DNA of 35,510 nucleotides from Myxococcus llanfairpwllgwyngyllgogerychwyrndrobwllllantysiliogogogochensis (lineage in GTDB: Bacteria > Myxococcota > Myxococcia > Myxococcales > Myxococcaceae): contig NZ_VIFM01000103.1 in assembly GCF_006636215.1 (NCBI RefSeq), forward strand, positions 1 through 35,510, in the 5' to 3' direction. Shown here piece after piece: positions 27,687 to 35,240 of this stretch. A model generated the notes under the pieces. That model was given only the letters and a program-made list of their open reading frames with translations, had not been told where the DNA came from and made no database searches. Position numbers and translations under genes: made by a program. The first letter of the stretch is position 1. Each line of letters starts with the position of its first letter.

Positions 27687-28112
27687 ATGATCCAGCGCGC
27701 CCATACCTTCGCCCGTGGCATCGCGACGTTGCTCGTCGCGCTGTGGGCGTTGCAGCCGCTGGGGGCCCTGCTCCACGTCCGGGACGAGCACGCCCACCGC
27801 TTCTGCCCCGAGCACCAGACCTTCGAGGAGACAGCCCGGGGCACGGGCTCGATTCAGGCTCGGCTGGCTCCCGAGAAGCTGGCGCAGTTGTCCGCCCTCC
27901 CCTCGTCGAACACCGACTCGACGCGGCTGACCCATGAGACCTGCCCGCTCCTGACGTCGGGCTCGCGCGACGAGCTGTTCTTCTCCTCGCCGTCCTCCTG
28001 GGCCCTGGCCCGGCTCGCGGTCAGCCGTCCCGCCACCGCGCCACCCCACGTCGCGCCCCCGCTCTCCGTCCTCGACACCGCGCCCAAGTCCTCGCCACCC
28101 GCGCACGCCTGA
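27687..28112 (+). CDS. Small secreted His/Cys protein opening the metal locus
   Basis: A 141-residue protein of unknown family. A signal peptide covers about 1-28 (FARGIATLLVALWALQPLGA). Just after it comes HVRDEHAHRFCPEHQTFEE (residues 30-48), with four His, one Cys and several acidic residues: a plausible metal-binding patch. The rest is Ser/Thr/Pro-rich with one more Cys (ETCPLL), so a disulfide between the two cysteines is possible. No good ribosome binding site is seen before the ATG at 27687. It lies 79 nt before the outer-membrane protein gene. A role in metal capture is inference from composition and neighbours. Confidence 0.65.
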   Translation: MIQRAHTFARGIATLLVALWALQPLGALLHVRDEHAHRFCPEHQTFEETARGTGSIQARLAPEKLAQLSALPSSNTDSTRLTHETCPLLTSGSRDELFFSSPSSWALARLAVSRPATAPPHVAPPLSVLDTAPKSSPPAHA

Positions 28113-28191
28113 GTCGCGTCCAGCAGGAGTGGTCAGGTCATGGAGTGGGGCGTGTGCGCACGCGCGCGTCCAGTTTCGAGGAGCATTCCCG

Positions 28192-29544
28192 GTGTCATCC
28201 GTCTCACGTCGTCCGCACGGCGCGTTCATCGCCGTGTCCATCGCAGCCCTGTTGTCCACGGCCACCGCCGCGGCCCAGGAAAACCAACCCCCTCTTTCTC
28301 CCGATGCGGGTGTTCCCGAGCCCGACGCGGGAACACCCGATGAAGTTCCCGCGGGCCTCACGCCCGAGGAGATGGCCGAAATCGAAAAGGCCTTCGGTGG
28401 CGACACCCAGCAAGGTGTTCCCGCCGGCACGTCCTCCGCGCCGGACCCCACGCCCGGAGGCGGCCTGCCGCTGTCGATTCCCGGAGGGACGAGCGGCACC
28501 AACTTCCTGGACATGAGCTTCATCCTGGATCTCGCCGCGGCGGCCTTCACGTCCAAGGAGCCGCTCCAGGGCGGCGCGCATGACCCCACGCGCAACGGCT
28601 TCAACCTCCAGCAGCTGGAGCTGTCCATCGGCTCGGTGGTGGACCCGTACTTCCGCTTCGACGCGAACATCGTCTACAGCCAGTTCGGCGTCGAAATCGA
28701 AGAGGCCTACGGCACCACGCTGGCCCTTCCCGGCAGCCTCCAGGTGCGTGCGGGCCAGTTCCTCACGCGCTTTGGCCGCCTGAATGCCACGCACCCGCAC
28801 GCGTGGGACTTCGTGGATCAACCGTTCGCCATGAGCCGCGTCTTCGGCGCGGAAGGCAACCGGGGCCTGGGCGTGGAGCTGTCCTGGCTGACGCCCCTGC
28901 CCTGGTACGTGGAGCTGACCGGCAGCCTCACCGATGCCACGGGCGAGGCCACCGCGCGCAGCTTCCTGGGCGCATCGAATGACCGCGTCCTCTCGCCGCT
29001 GGACCTCCAGGCCACGGGCGTCCTGAAGCAGTTCTTCGCGCTGTCGGACGACCTGTCCCTGCTGTGGGGACTGTCCGGCGCCACGGGCCCCAATCCCACC
29101 GGCTATCGCAACCGTACGGATGTCTTCGGCACCGACGTGTACCTGCGCTACCGCCCCATCACCGAGGCCAGCAACACGCTCGTCACCCTCCAGGTGGAGG
29201 CCCTCTACCGCCGACGCCAGGTGCCCGATGACGTGCTGACGGACATCAACACCTACGCCCAGCTCGCGTGGCGCTTCTCGCAGCGCTGGGCCGCCGCCGC
29301 GCGCTATGAGTTCGGCACACCGGCGAAGGGTGAAGGCGGCGCGGTGGCGTTGGATCCGCTGGACCCGGAGTGGACCAAGAACCGGGACCGGATCTCCGCC
29401 AACCTCACCTTCTGGCCCACCGAGTTCTCCCGCCTGCGGGTGCAGGCCGCCAGGGACCGGGCACGTTGGCGCGACGAGGCGGACTACTCCGTCTTCCTCG
29501 CGCTCGAGCTGGTGACGGGCGCCCACGGCGCTCATGCGTTCTAA
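28192..29544 (+). CDS. Outer-membrane beta-barrel protein of metal-uptake type
   Basis: A 450-residue outer-membrane protein. The GTG at 28192 has GAGGAG 8 nt upstream and begins a signal peptide ending TATAAAQ. Residues 30-115 are an acidic, Pro-rich periplasmic region with no TonB box or plug domain that I can recognise. After it come alternating amphipathic strands (LQQLELSIGSVVDPYFRFDANIVY, QVRAGQFLTRFGR, TLVTLQVEALYRRRQ, TYAQLAWRFSQRWAAAARYEFG, ISANLTFWP) as in porins. The chain ends in Phe (GAHGAHAF), a usual outer-membrane insertion signal, with two His near the end. Its position before a metal-binding protein suggests passage of Zn or a similar ion. Databases often call such proteins zinc-regulated outer-membrane proteins; that label is not proven here. 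Confidence 0.8.
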   Translation: MSSVSRRPHGAFIAVSIAALLSTATAAAQENQPPLSPDAGVPEPDAGTPDEVPAGLTPEEMAEIEKAFGGDTQQGVPAGTSSAPDPTPGGGLPLSIPGGTSGTNFLDMSFILDLAAAAFTSKEPLQGGAHDPTRNGFNLQQLELSIGSVVDPYFRFDANIVYSQFGVEIEEAYGTTLALPGSLQVRAGQFLTRFGRLNATHPHAWDFVDQPFAMSRVFGAEGNRGLGVELSWLTPLPWYVELTGSLTDATGEATARSFLGASNDRVLSPLDLQATGVLKQFFALSDDLSLLWGLSGATGPNPTGYRNRTDVFGTDVYLRYRPITEASNTLVTLQVEALYRRRQVPDDVLTDINTYAQLAWRFSQRWAAAARYEFGTPAKGEGGAVALDPLDPEWTKNRDRISANLTFWPTEFSRLRVQAARDRARWRDEADYSVFLALELVTGAHGAHAF

Positions 29545-29569
29545 ACCTCTTTCACGGGAGCCCTGCCCC

Positions 29570-30496
29570 ATGCGTCACTTTCGTTTCGTCGCGGCCCTGT
29601 GCGCCGCCCTCTGCCTCTTCGCCGCCGCGCCCGCTCGCGCGGCCGTCAATGTCGTCACCACCCTTCCGGACCTCGCCGCGCTGACCAAGGCGGTGGGCGG
29701 AGACCTGGTCCAGGTGCAGTCCATGGCGCTGGGAAGCCAGGACCCGCACCGCGTGGACGCGAAGCCCAGCCTCGCGCTCGCGCTGCGCAACGCGGACCTG
29801 CTCATCTCCGTGGGGCTTGACCTGGAGATCGGCTGGTTGCCCAACCTCCAGACCGGCTCGCGCAACCCGCGCATCCAGGTGGGCAACCCCGGCTTCCTCA
29901 ATGCCTCGCAGTTCGTCCGGTTGCTGGAGGTCCCCGCCACCAAGGTGGACCGCAGCGAGGGCGACGTCCACCCCGGAGGCAACCCCCACTATCTCTATGA
30001 CCCGCGACAGGGCGCGGCGGTGGCTCGCGGTATCGCCGAGCGACTCGCGCAGCTCGACGCGAAGAACGCGGCGACGTACCGCGCCAACGCCGCGAAGCTG
30101 ACCGCCGAGCTGGATGCCGCGCGCGTCGGCTGGGAGAAGCGCCTCGCGGGCCTTCGCGGTGCGCCCATCGTCGCGTTCCACCGGACGACGCCGTACCTCG
30201 CGGACTGGCTGGGCTTCGAGCCCATCGCGTTCCTCGAGCCCAAGCCGGGCATCCCTCCCAACCCGTCCCACGTGGCAGGCGTCCTCGTGCTGGCTCGGCA
30301 GCGCAAGGCCCGCATGGTGCTCATCGAGAGCTACTACAACGACCGGGAGGCGAAGATGGTCGCGGGCATGATTCCAGCGCCAGTCGTCGTCCTCCACGGC
30401 GGCACGGACTTCCGCTCGGGTGAGACGTACGTCCAGCACATCAACGAGCTGGTGGGCAACCTGGAGAAGGCGCTCACCCCTGGGAAGGGAGGCTGA
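29570..30496 (+). CDS. Metal ABC transporter substrate-binding protein (ZnuA/TroA family)
   Basis: A 308-residue periplasmic cluster 9 metal-binding protein. The ATG at 29570 begins a signal peptide cleaved after ARA. Ligands line up with the family: H60 (DPHRVDAKPS), H140 (GNPHYLYDP) and H204 (VAFHRTTPYLADW). The fourth ligand is unclear: the usual late Asp region reads VVVLHGGTDF, so H276, D280 or E253 could serve. The His-rich loop typical of many ZnuA proteins is absent. Three His favour Zn over Mn, which is inference. It is 25 nt behind the outer-membrane protein and 3 nt before the lipoprotein gene. Confidence 0.92.
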   Translation: MRHFRFVAALCAALCLFAAAPARAAVNVVTTLPDLAALTKAVGGDLVQVQSMALGSQDPHRVDAKPSLALALRNADLLISVGLDLEIGWLPNLQTGSRNPRIQVGNPGFLNASQFVRLLEVPATKVDRSEGDVHPGGNPHYLYDPRQGAAVARGIAERLAQLDAKNAATYRANAAKLTAELDAARVGWEKRLAGLRGAPIVAFHRTTPYLADWLGFEPIAFLEPKPGIPPNPSHVAGVLVLARQRKARMVLIESYYNDREAKMVAGMIPAPVVVLHGGTDFRSGETYVQHINELVGNLEKALTPGKGG

Positions 30497-30499
30497 GTC

Positions 30500-31357
30500 A
30501 TGAGGACTCGACTGCTGCTCCCCGTGTTGCTCCTGTCCGGCTGCGCGCTGGACTCGGGCGAGGGCTTCGCGGTGCTGGAGCCCACCGTCACCGCGCGCTA
30601 CGTCCCCGTGGCGTCGCGTGACGCGGGCAATGGCTTCCAGCGCCTCGCGTCGGACTATCAGGTGAGCCTGGGCTCGGCCGCGCTGGGCATCTCCCATGTG
30701 GAGTTGGTGGGGGGCGCGGGAGGCGGAGGGCCGACGACGTTCGACCCCGCCAATCCGCCACCGGGTTACAGCCTGTGCCACAACGGGCACTGCCACAGCG
30801 ACAGCGGCGGGCTCGTGGACTACGAGGACATCGAGGCGGAGCTCGGTGGAGGTGGCTCCTCCTCCACGCTCGTCGCCGCGCTCCATGTGGATGGCGAGCT
30901 GAACCTGCTGACCCCCGCGGCCACTCCGGTGGAGTGTGAGCCTGACTGCGAGCTGCCCCGCACCACCGTGTCCCGAGGTGTCTGGGAAGTGACGTCGGTG
31001 ACGCTGACGGGCACGGTGCGCGACTCGCGCGCCACGCCGAGGCTCCAGGAAACGGCCTTCCGGATGACCGTGGTGTCCGAGGACGGCGCGGAGGGCGAGG
31101 AGGCCACGCCGCTCTTCACGCTGACGGGCGAGGTGGACGTGCCGTCGGACCGGGAGCACGAGCCGCGCGTGAAGCTGGCGCTGGCGCTCGAGGTTCCGCC
31201 CACCGTGTTCGACGGACTGGACTGGGCCACATTGACTCCCGGCGCGGACGGCGTGCTGGACCTGGGCACTGTCGCCAACGAGGCGGCGCGCAAGGCCCTG
31301 CTGGAAGAGCTCGCGGCCCTGAAGCCCGAGGCGGAGGTGCGACGTGAAGACCGATGA
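30500..31357 (+). CDS. Lipoprotein with CHNGHCH motif in the metal locus
   Basis: A 285-residue lipoprotein (lipobox LLSGC, Cys15) of no family I can name. The notable segment is PPGYSLCHNGHCHSDSG (residues 87-103), which places two Cys and three His within seven residues (C93, H94, H97, C98, H99), followed by the acidic VDYEDIEAEL. This is a likely metal site. A second Cys pair, CEPDC, lies near 148-152. Glycine-rich linkers (GGAGGGG, GGGGSSS) flank the motif. The rest is beta-rich. It sits between the binding-protein and ATPase genes and overlaps the latter by 14 nt, so it is an integral member of the locus. It could hand metal to the binding protein or sense it. Confidence 0.82.
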   Translation: MRTRLLLPVLLLSGCALDSGEGFAVLEPTVTARYVPVASRDAGNGFQRLASDYQVSLGSAALGISHVELVGGAGGGGPTTFDPANPPPGYSLCHNGHCHSDSGGLVDYEDIEAELGGGGSSSTLVAALHVDGELNLLTPAATPVECEPDCELPRTTVSRGVWEVTSVTLTGTVRDSRATPRLQETAFRMTVVSEDGAEGEEATPLFTLTGEVDVPSDREHEPRVKLALALEVPPTVFDGLDWATLTPGADGVLDLGTVANEAARKALLEELAALKPEAEVRREDR

Positions 31358-32165
31358 GCCCGTGAGTCCCGAGGCCGCAACCCACGCAGTGCCGCCGAGC
31401 TTCACGCTCGGCGAGCCGCTGCTCACCTGCACCGAGCTGGTCATCGGCTACAACGACAAGGCCATGCTGCCGCCCATCAACATGGTCATCCGTCGTGGCC
31501 AGTTCGTCGCGGTGGTGGGCCGCAACGGCTCCGGCAAGAGCACGTGGTTCAAGACGCTGTTGGGGATGATCGACCCGGTGTCGGGCGCCATTACCCGGGG
31601 CCATCCGGAGATGCGCAGCGCCTACGTGCCACAGACATCCAGCATCGACTCGCTGCTGCCGCTACGGGCCTGGGAGCTGACCGCCTGGGGCCGGCTGCGC
31701 AACTGGAGCTTCCTGTGGCCCTTCGCGCGCAAGGCGGACCGGGCCGCCGTGGAGGTCGCGCTGGAGACGGCCGGCGCCAAGGCCATCGCGAACAGGCCCT
31801 ATCGCGAGCTCTCCGAGGGACAGAAGCAACGCACGCTCCTGGCCCGACTCATCGCCACCGAGGCGGACATGGTGCTGCTCGACGAGCCGACCGCCGCGAT
31901 GGACGCGGTGGCCGAGCGCGAGACGATGCAGCGGCTGTGCATGCTCGCGCGGCAGCGAGGACTGGGCGTGGTGGTGGTGTGCCACGACCTGGAAGTCGCC
32001 GCCGAGCACGCGGACGTGCTGCTCTTCGTGGACCGGGAGACCTCCGCCTTCGTCGTGGGCGACGCGCGCACCGTGTTCTGCCACCCCGCCTTCCGTCGTC
32101 AGTACGGCGACGAGTACTGCCACCGCGCCCCCGAGGGACCCCACCGTGGATCCGATGCTCGCTGA
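31344..32165 (+). CDS. Metal ABC transporter ATP-binding protein (ZnuC family)
   Basis: A 273-residue ABC ATPase. The GTG at 31344 has GGAGG 6 nt upstream and overlaps the lipoprotein gene. Motifs are Walker A GRNGSGKST (59-67), Q-loop YVPQTSS (Q97), signature LSEGQ (156-160), Walker B MVLLDE (176-181), D-loop and switch H214 (VVCHD). The N-terminal 25 residues are an extra hydrophilic extension. The C-terminal FCHPAFRRQYGDEYCHRAPEG carries Cys and His residues and may be a regulatory tail. It powers the permease encoded next, whose start it overlaps by 20 nt. Confidence 0.95.
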   Translation: MKTDEPVSPEAATHAVPPSFTLGEPLLTCTELVIGYNDKAMLPPINMVIRRGQFVAVVGRNGSGKSTWFKTLLGMIDPVSGAITRGHPEMRSAYVPQTSSIDSLLPLRAWELTAWGRLRNWSFLWPFARKADRAAVEVALETAGAKAIANRPYRELSEGQKQRTLLARLIATEADMVLLDEPTAAMDAVAERETMQRLCMLARQRGLGVVVVCHDLEVAAEHADVLLFVDRETSAFVVGDARTVFCHPAFRRQYGDEYCHRAPEGPHRGSDAR

Positions 32166-33021
32166 ACCGTCCCAGTGGCAGCAGTTCGTCGAGGGGTTCG
32201 AGCTGTTCCGGGACCCGCTGCTGTGCGCCCTCCTCGCCGGCGGCGTGCTGGGCTTCCTGAGCGTCTACGTGGTGCTGCGGCGCATGGTGTTCGTCAGCGC
32301 CGCGGTGGCCCAGTCCGCCGGCCTGGGCGTGGCGCTGGCGTTCTACATGGGCATCCACCTGGGCTTCGAGGTGGAGCCCGTCATCGGCGCCACCGCGCTC
32401 GCGCTCCTGGCGACGCTGCTCCTGATGATGGACCCCACGAAGCTGCGGCTGACGCGGGAGAGCCTGCTGGGCCTCGCCTACGCGCTGTCCGGCGGCGCGG
32501 CCGTGCTGGTGGGTGACCGCATCGCCCAGGAGTCCCACGACATCCAGGGCATCCTCTTCGGCACCGCCGTGCTGGTGACACCCGAGCAACTGCGCACCGT
32601 GGCCATCGCCAGCATCCTCGTCATGGTCATCCACCTCTGGTGGTACCGGGGCATCACCTTCGCGAGCTTCGACCGCATCGGCGCGCTGGTGCAGGGCCTG
32701 CCCGTCCGCCTGTTGGACGGCGTGCTGATGGTGTCCATCGGCGTCATGGTCGGCGTGTGTGCCCGAGCCCTCGGCGCGCTGCCGGTGTTCGCCTTCTCCA
32801 CGCTGTCCGCCATCGCCGCGCTGATGTTGGATTTGCGGCTGCCCTGGACGTTCTTCGTGGCCACGCTCGCGGGCATCGTCTCCGGCGTGGGCGGCTACAT
32901 GTTCGCCTACTTCTTCGACTTCCCAGTGGGTGGCTCGCAGACGGTGGTCGCGGCGATGCTGGTGGGACTGGCCATGGGTGCGCGCGCACTCATCCAACTG
33001 GCCCAGCGCGGAGCCAAGTGA
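32146..33021 (+). CDS. Metal ABC transporter permease (ZnuB/ABC-3 family)
   Basis: A 291-residue inner-membrane permease with about eight hydrophobic helices. The conserved early segment VYVVLRRMVFVSAAVAQSAGLGVALAFYMG is the family hallmark (normally RR-A-GD-SH-GLPG, here altered to VAQSAGLG). Later segments GILFGTAVLVTP and ISGVGGYMFAYFFDFPVGGSQTVVA match the ABC-3 C-terminal half. The GTG at 32146 has GAGGGA upstream; an ATG at 32155 is possible. It is the last gene of the locus; a stem-loop follows. Confidence 0.92.
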   Translation: MDPMLAEPSQWQQFVEGFELFRDPLLCALLAGGVLGFLSVYVVLRRMVFVSAAVAQSAGLGVALAFYMGIHLGFEVEPVIGATALALLATLLLMMDPTKLRLTRESLLGLAYALSGGAAVLVGDRIAQESHDIQGILFGTAVLVTPEQLRTVAIASILVMVIHLWWYRGITFASFDRIGALVQGLPVRLLDGVLMVSIGVMVGVCARALGALPVFAFSTLSAIAALMLDLRLPWTFFVATLAGIVSGVGGYMFAYFFDFPVGGSQTVVAAMLVGLAMGARALIQLAQRGAK

Positions 33022-33029
33022 GCAGCAAC

Positions 33030-33059
33030 CGCGCCGGGTGAGCGACATTCCCCGGCGCG
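33030..33059 (+). terminator. Hairpin after the permease gene, possible terminator
   Basis: A 9-bp perfect stem (CGCGCCGGG at 33030-33038, CCCGGCGCG at 33051-33059) with a 12-nt loop starts 9 nt after the permease stop. The following CAGATATGTG is not T-rich, so a role in termination rests on position and stability. Confidence 0.4.
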
Positions 33060-33126
33060 CAGATATGTGCCTGAGTGACATCCGTTCCCCCTTCATCTCG
33101 ACGATGGATTTCCCGAGGGGGTGCGC

Positions 33127-34611
33127 ATGAGGCAGCGAGGCTGGTGGCTGTGTCTGCTCTGGATGGCGAGCATGGGTTGCGTGCATGGCCCACGCACCAC
33201 GGAGCCCGAGACGCCGAAGTTCGAGCACGTCTTCCAGAAGCCCCTGGAGGAAGCGCTGGCCGCCACCCGGCAGTTGCTCGCCTCCCGAGGCTACGCCATC
33301 GAGGAGACGACGGACCCCACCCAGTTCCTCACGAAGTGGAAGACCCAGGACAGGGGCGACACGGGGAATGACCGCTACACGCGCTTCGTGGTGACAGGCC
33401 TCTCCGTGGCCCCGCGACAATCCGTCGTCCGCATCTTCCGGATGAACTTCAACGCCATGGGCAACGACGTCAACCACAAGGCCAACTGGTGGCGGATCGA
33501 GTACAACTACTATGTCCACGACTCGAGCCCCTTCAACGACCAGGGGCCACCACTCCGAAATGCGCGGAGCGAACGCATCGAGTTGCGCACGCTGACGAAC
33601 GGCACGCGAGACCTGGACCTCGAGCGGGAGTTGACGCTGAGACTGGAGTCGACCCCGTCGTTGGAGGTGGTGAGCGGCAACGTGCGAGAGGAGCCGCGCC
33701 CCAAGGCCGTGCGCGACTCGGACTTCTACCTCACGAGGTGGAAGCAGGAGGCCGCCGAAGCGGGCCCCTGTGGCGAGGCCATGCGTGGGCTTCCGGAGGT
33801 GCTGGACCTCGGACTGACGCTGCTGGTGGGAGAACAGCTCGGCTCTCGTGAAGCCCCCTCGGTGGTGGGAGAGCTGGTGTGTCAGGTCGCCGAGGCAGGG
33901 CTGCCCGTCGCACTGGGGTTGTCCATTCCCCGCTCCGAGCAGGAACGGGTGGACCGCTACCTCGCGAGCCCGGGCGCTCCCGCGGACCAGGATGCGCTGC
34001 TAGAGGGGCGCTTCTGGCAGCGGCCCTACCAGGATGGACGCAGCAGCCGCGCCATCATGGACCTCATCGACCGCGTCCGCGCTCTGCGCATGACGGGCTT
34101 GAGCGTGACGCTCCTGGCGTATGACACGGACCTGGCTGGCGGAAGCAAACGCGACGCTCAGCAGGCCGCCTTCTGGAACCAGCGCCGCGAGACACAACAG
34201 TTCGAAGTCCAGGTCATCCTCGCCGGCAACACGCATACGCGCACCGTCACCGGCACCCCCTGGGACCAGGACTTCACGCCCATGGCGCATCTCTTGAAGT
34301 CCCCACGCCTCGTCGTGTTGGAGATGAGCTACGCCCAGGGGACGCGCTGGGGTTGCGACCTGGACCGCGAAGGGAAGCTTCAGTGCGGGCTCATCGGCTC
34401 GACACCGTCGGGCAGGGTTGCGGCACACCCCGGCATGTCGCCGTTCATCACGTCCTTCGCCACGCCGACGCCCGAGGGTACCCACGGCATGCTCTATGTC
34501 GGAGCGCTGACGCCGTCCCTCCCCGCCATCTCCAAGCAGCAGGAGGCGCCGCTTCCCATTCGCCCCCCGCTGCCGCCGCTCCGGGATGGAGACAAGCCTC
34601 CGATGTTCTAG
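33127..34611 (+). CDS. Lipoprotein with ChaN/TIKI-like domain lacking the GExH histidine
   Basis: A 494-residue probable lipoprotein (Cys18 after MASMG, an imperfect lipobox). The ATG at 33127 has GAGGGG 6 nt upstream. Residues 31-200 look like a BamC-type module (FQKPLEEALAATRQLLASRGYAIEETTDPTQFLTKWK). Residues about 225-440 follow the ChaN-like order: GEQLGSREAPSVVGELVCQ, VALGLSIPRSEQERVDRYL, GRFWQRPYQDGRSSRAIMDLID, LLAYDTD, ILAGNTH and SYAQGTRWGC. The canonical GE-x-H-G-T has Leu instead of His (L238), and the Glu of GLE-P is Ser (S266), while GNTH (H370) remains. Activity on metal or haem is therefore doubtful. The tail is Pro-rich. Its stop is only 3 nt from the convergent hydrolase. Confidence 0.75.
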   Translation: MRQRGWWLCLLWMASMGCVHGPRTTEPETPKFEHVFQKPLEEALAATRQLLASRGYAIEETTDPTQFLTKWKTQDRGDTGNDRYTRFVVTGLSVAPRQSVVRIFRMNFNAMGNDVNHKANWWRIEYNYYVHDSSPFNDQGPPLRNARSERIELRTLTNGTRDLDLERELTLRLESTPSLEVVSGNVREEPRPKAVRDSDFYLTRWKQEAAEAGPCGEAMRGLPEVLDLGLTLLVGEQLGSREAPSVVGELVCQVAEAGLPVALGLSIPRSEQERVDRYLASPGAPADQDALLEGRFWQRPYQDGRSSRAIMDLIDRVRALRMTGLSVTLLAYDTDLAGGSKRDAQQAAFWNQRRETQQFEVQVILAGNTHTRTVTGTPWDQDFTPMAHLLKSPRLVVLEMSYAQGTRWGCDLDREGKLQCGLIGSTPSGRVAAHPGMSPFITSFATPTPEGTHGMLYVGALTPSLPAISKQQEAPLPIRPPLPPLRDGDKPPMF

Positions 34612-34614
34612 GCG

Positions 34615-35163
34615 TCAACGGACCGCGGTGGAGACCTTCTTGAACTCGGGCGTGCCCGCGCGCCCGAGCAAGTCGAACAGCGCGGCCTCCACCGTGGCCA
34701 CCGTCGCTCCCGCATCGCGGCACAGGTCCAGGCCCACGCGCCGGTCCTCCGTCGAGCGTGACAGCACCGCGTCCGCCAGCAACACCGGCGTGAAGCCACG
34801 CTCCGCGAAATCGCGCACCGTCTGGAAGACGCAGATGTGCGTCTCCATGCCGGCCACCAGCACCTGCTTGCGCGTCCCCAGTTGCGCGAGCACGTCCGGC
34901 ACGGCGGCGCTGAACTCCAGCTTCTCCACCGCCTTGAAGCTCCCGAGCTTCAGCCGCAGCAGCGAGTGCGTGGGCCCCAGGCCCTGGGGATACTGCTCGG
35001 TGATGATGACGGGGAGGCCGAGCGCCCGGGCGCCTTCGACGGCGGCGCTGGTGCGCGCGAGCATCCGGTCCAGCGCGTCGCGGTCCATGGCCGCGCACAG
35101 GCGCTCCTGGATGTCCACGACGAGCAACGCGGCCTGGTCCTGCGTGAGACGGAAGGTGGGCAT
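34615..35163 (-). CDS. Isochorismatase-family cysteine hydrolase
   Basis: A 182-residue cytosolic hydrolase of the isochorismatase-like/nicotinamidase fold. The catalytic triad is intact: D17 (LLVVDIQERL), K81 (AVEKLEFSA) and C111 (AGMETHICVFQT), with the usual non-prolyl cis-peptide region just before the Cys. The segment EQYPQGLGPTHSLL and the later LADAVLSRSTEDRRVGLD match the hydrolase subgroup often called YcaC-like or ISOC2-like. The substrate is unknown. The ATG at 35163 has GAGGAGAGGGG upstream. The MerC-domain gene lies 77 nt upstream on the same strand. Confidence 0.92.
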   Translation of the reverse strand: MPTFRLTQDQAALLVVDIQERLCAAMDRDALDRMLARTSAAVEGARALGLPVIITEQYPQGLGPTHSLLRLKLGSFKAVEKLEFSAAVPDVLAQLGTRKQVLVAGMETHICVFQTVRDFAERGFTPVLLADAVLSRSTEDRRVGLDLCRDAGATVATVEAALFDLLGRAGTPEFKKVSTAVR

Positions 35164-35240
35164 GCCCCCTCTCCTCGCGCGAACGACTCCGGCCCGTCAA
35201 GCGGCGGGCGCATCGGACGCCCTTGGCTCGACGCTTTCGC

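Noticed and set aside
28204..29571. 455-codon open frame opposite the outer-membrane protein gene
   Set aside because: The sense-strand product has a signal peptide, beta strands and a C-terminal Phe; the antisense one has no features.
29552..31444. 630-codon open frame opposite the binding protein and lipoprotein genes
   Set aside because: It crosses two real genes with good starts and shows shadow composition.
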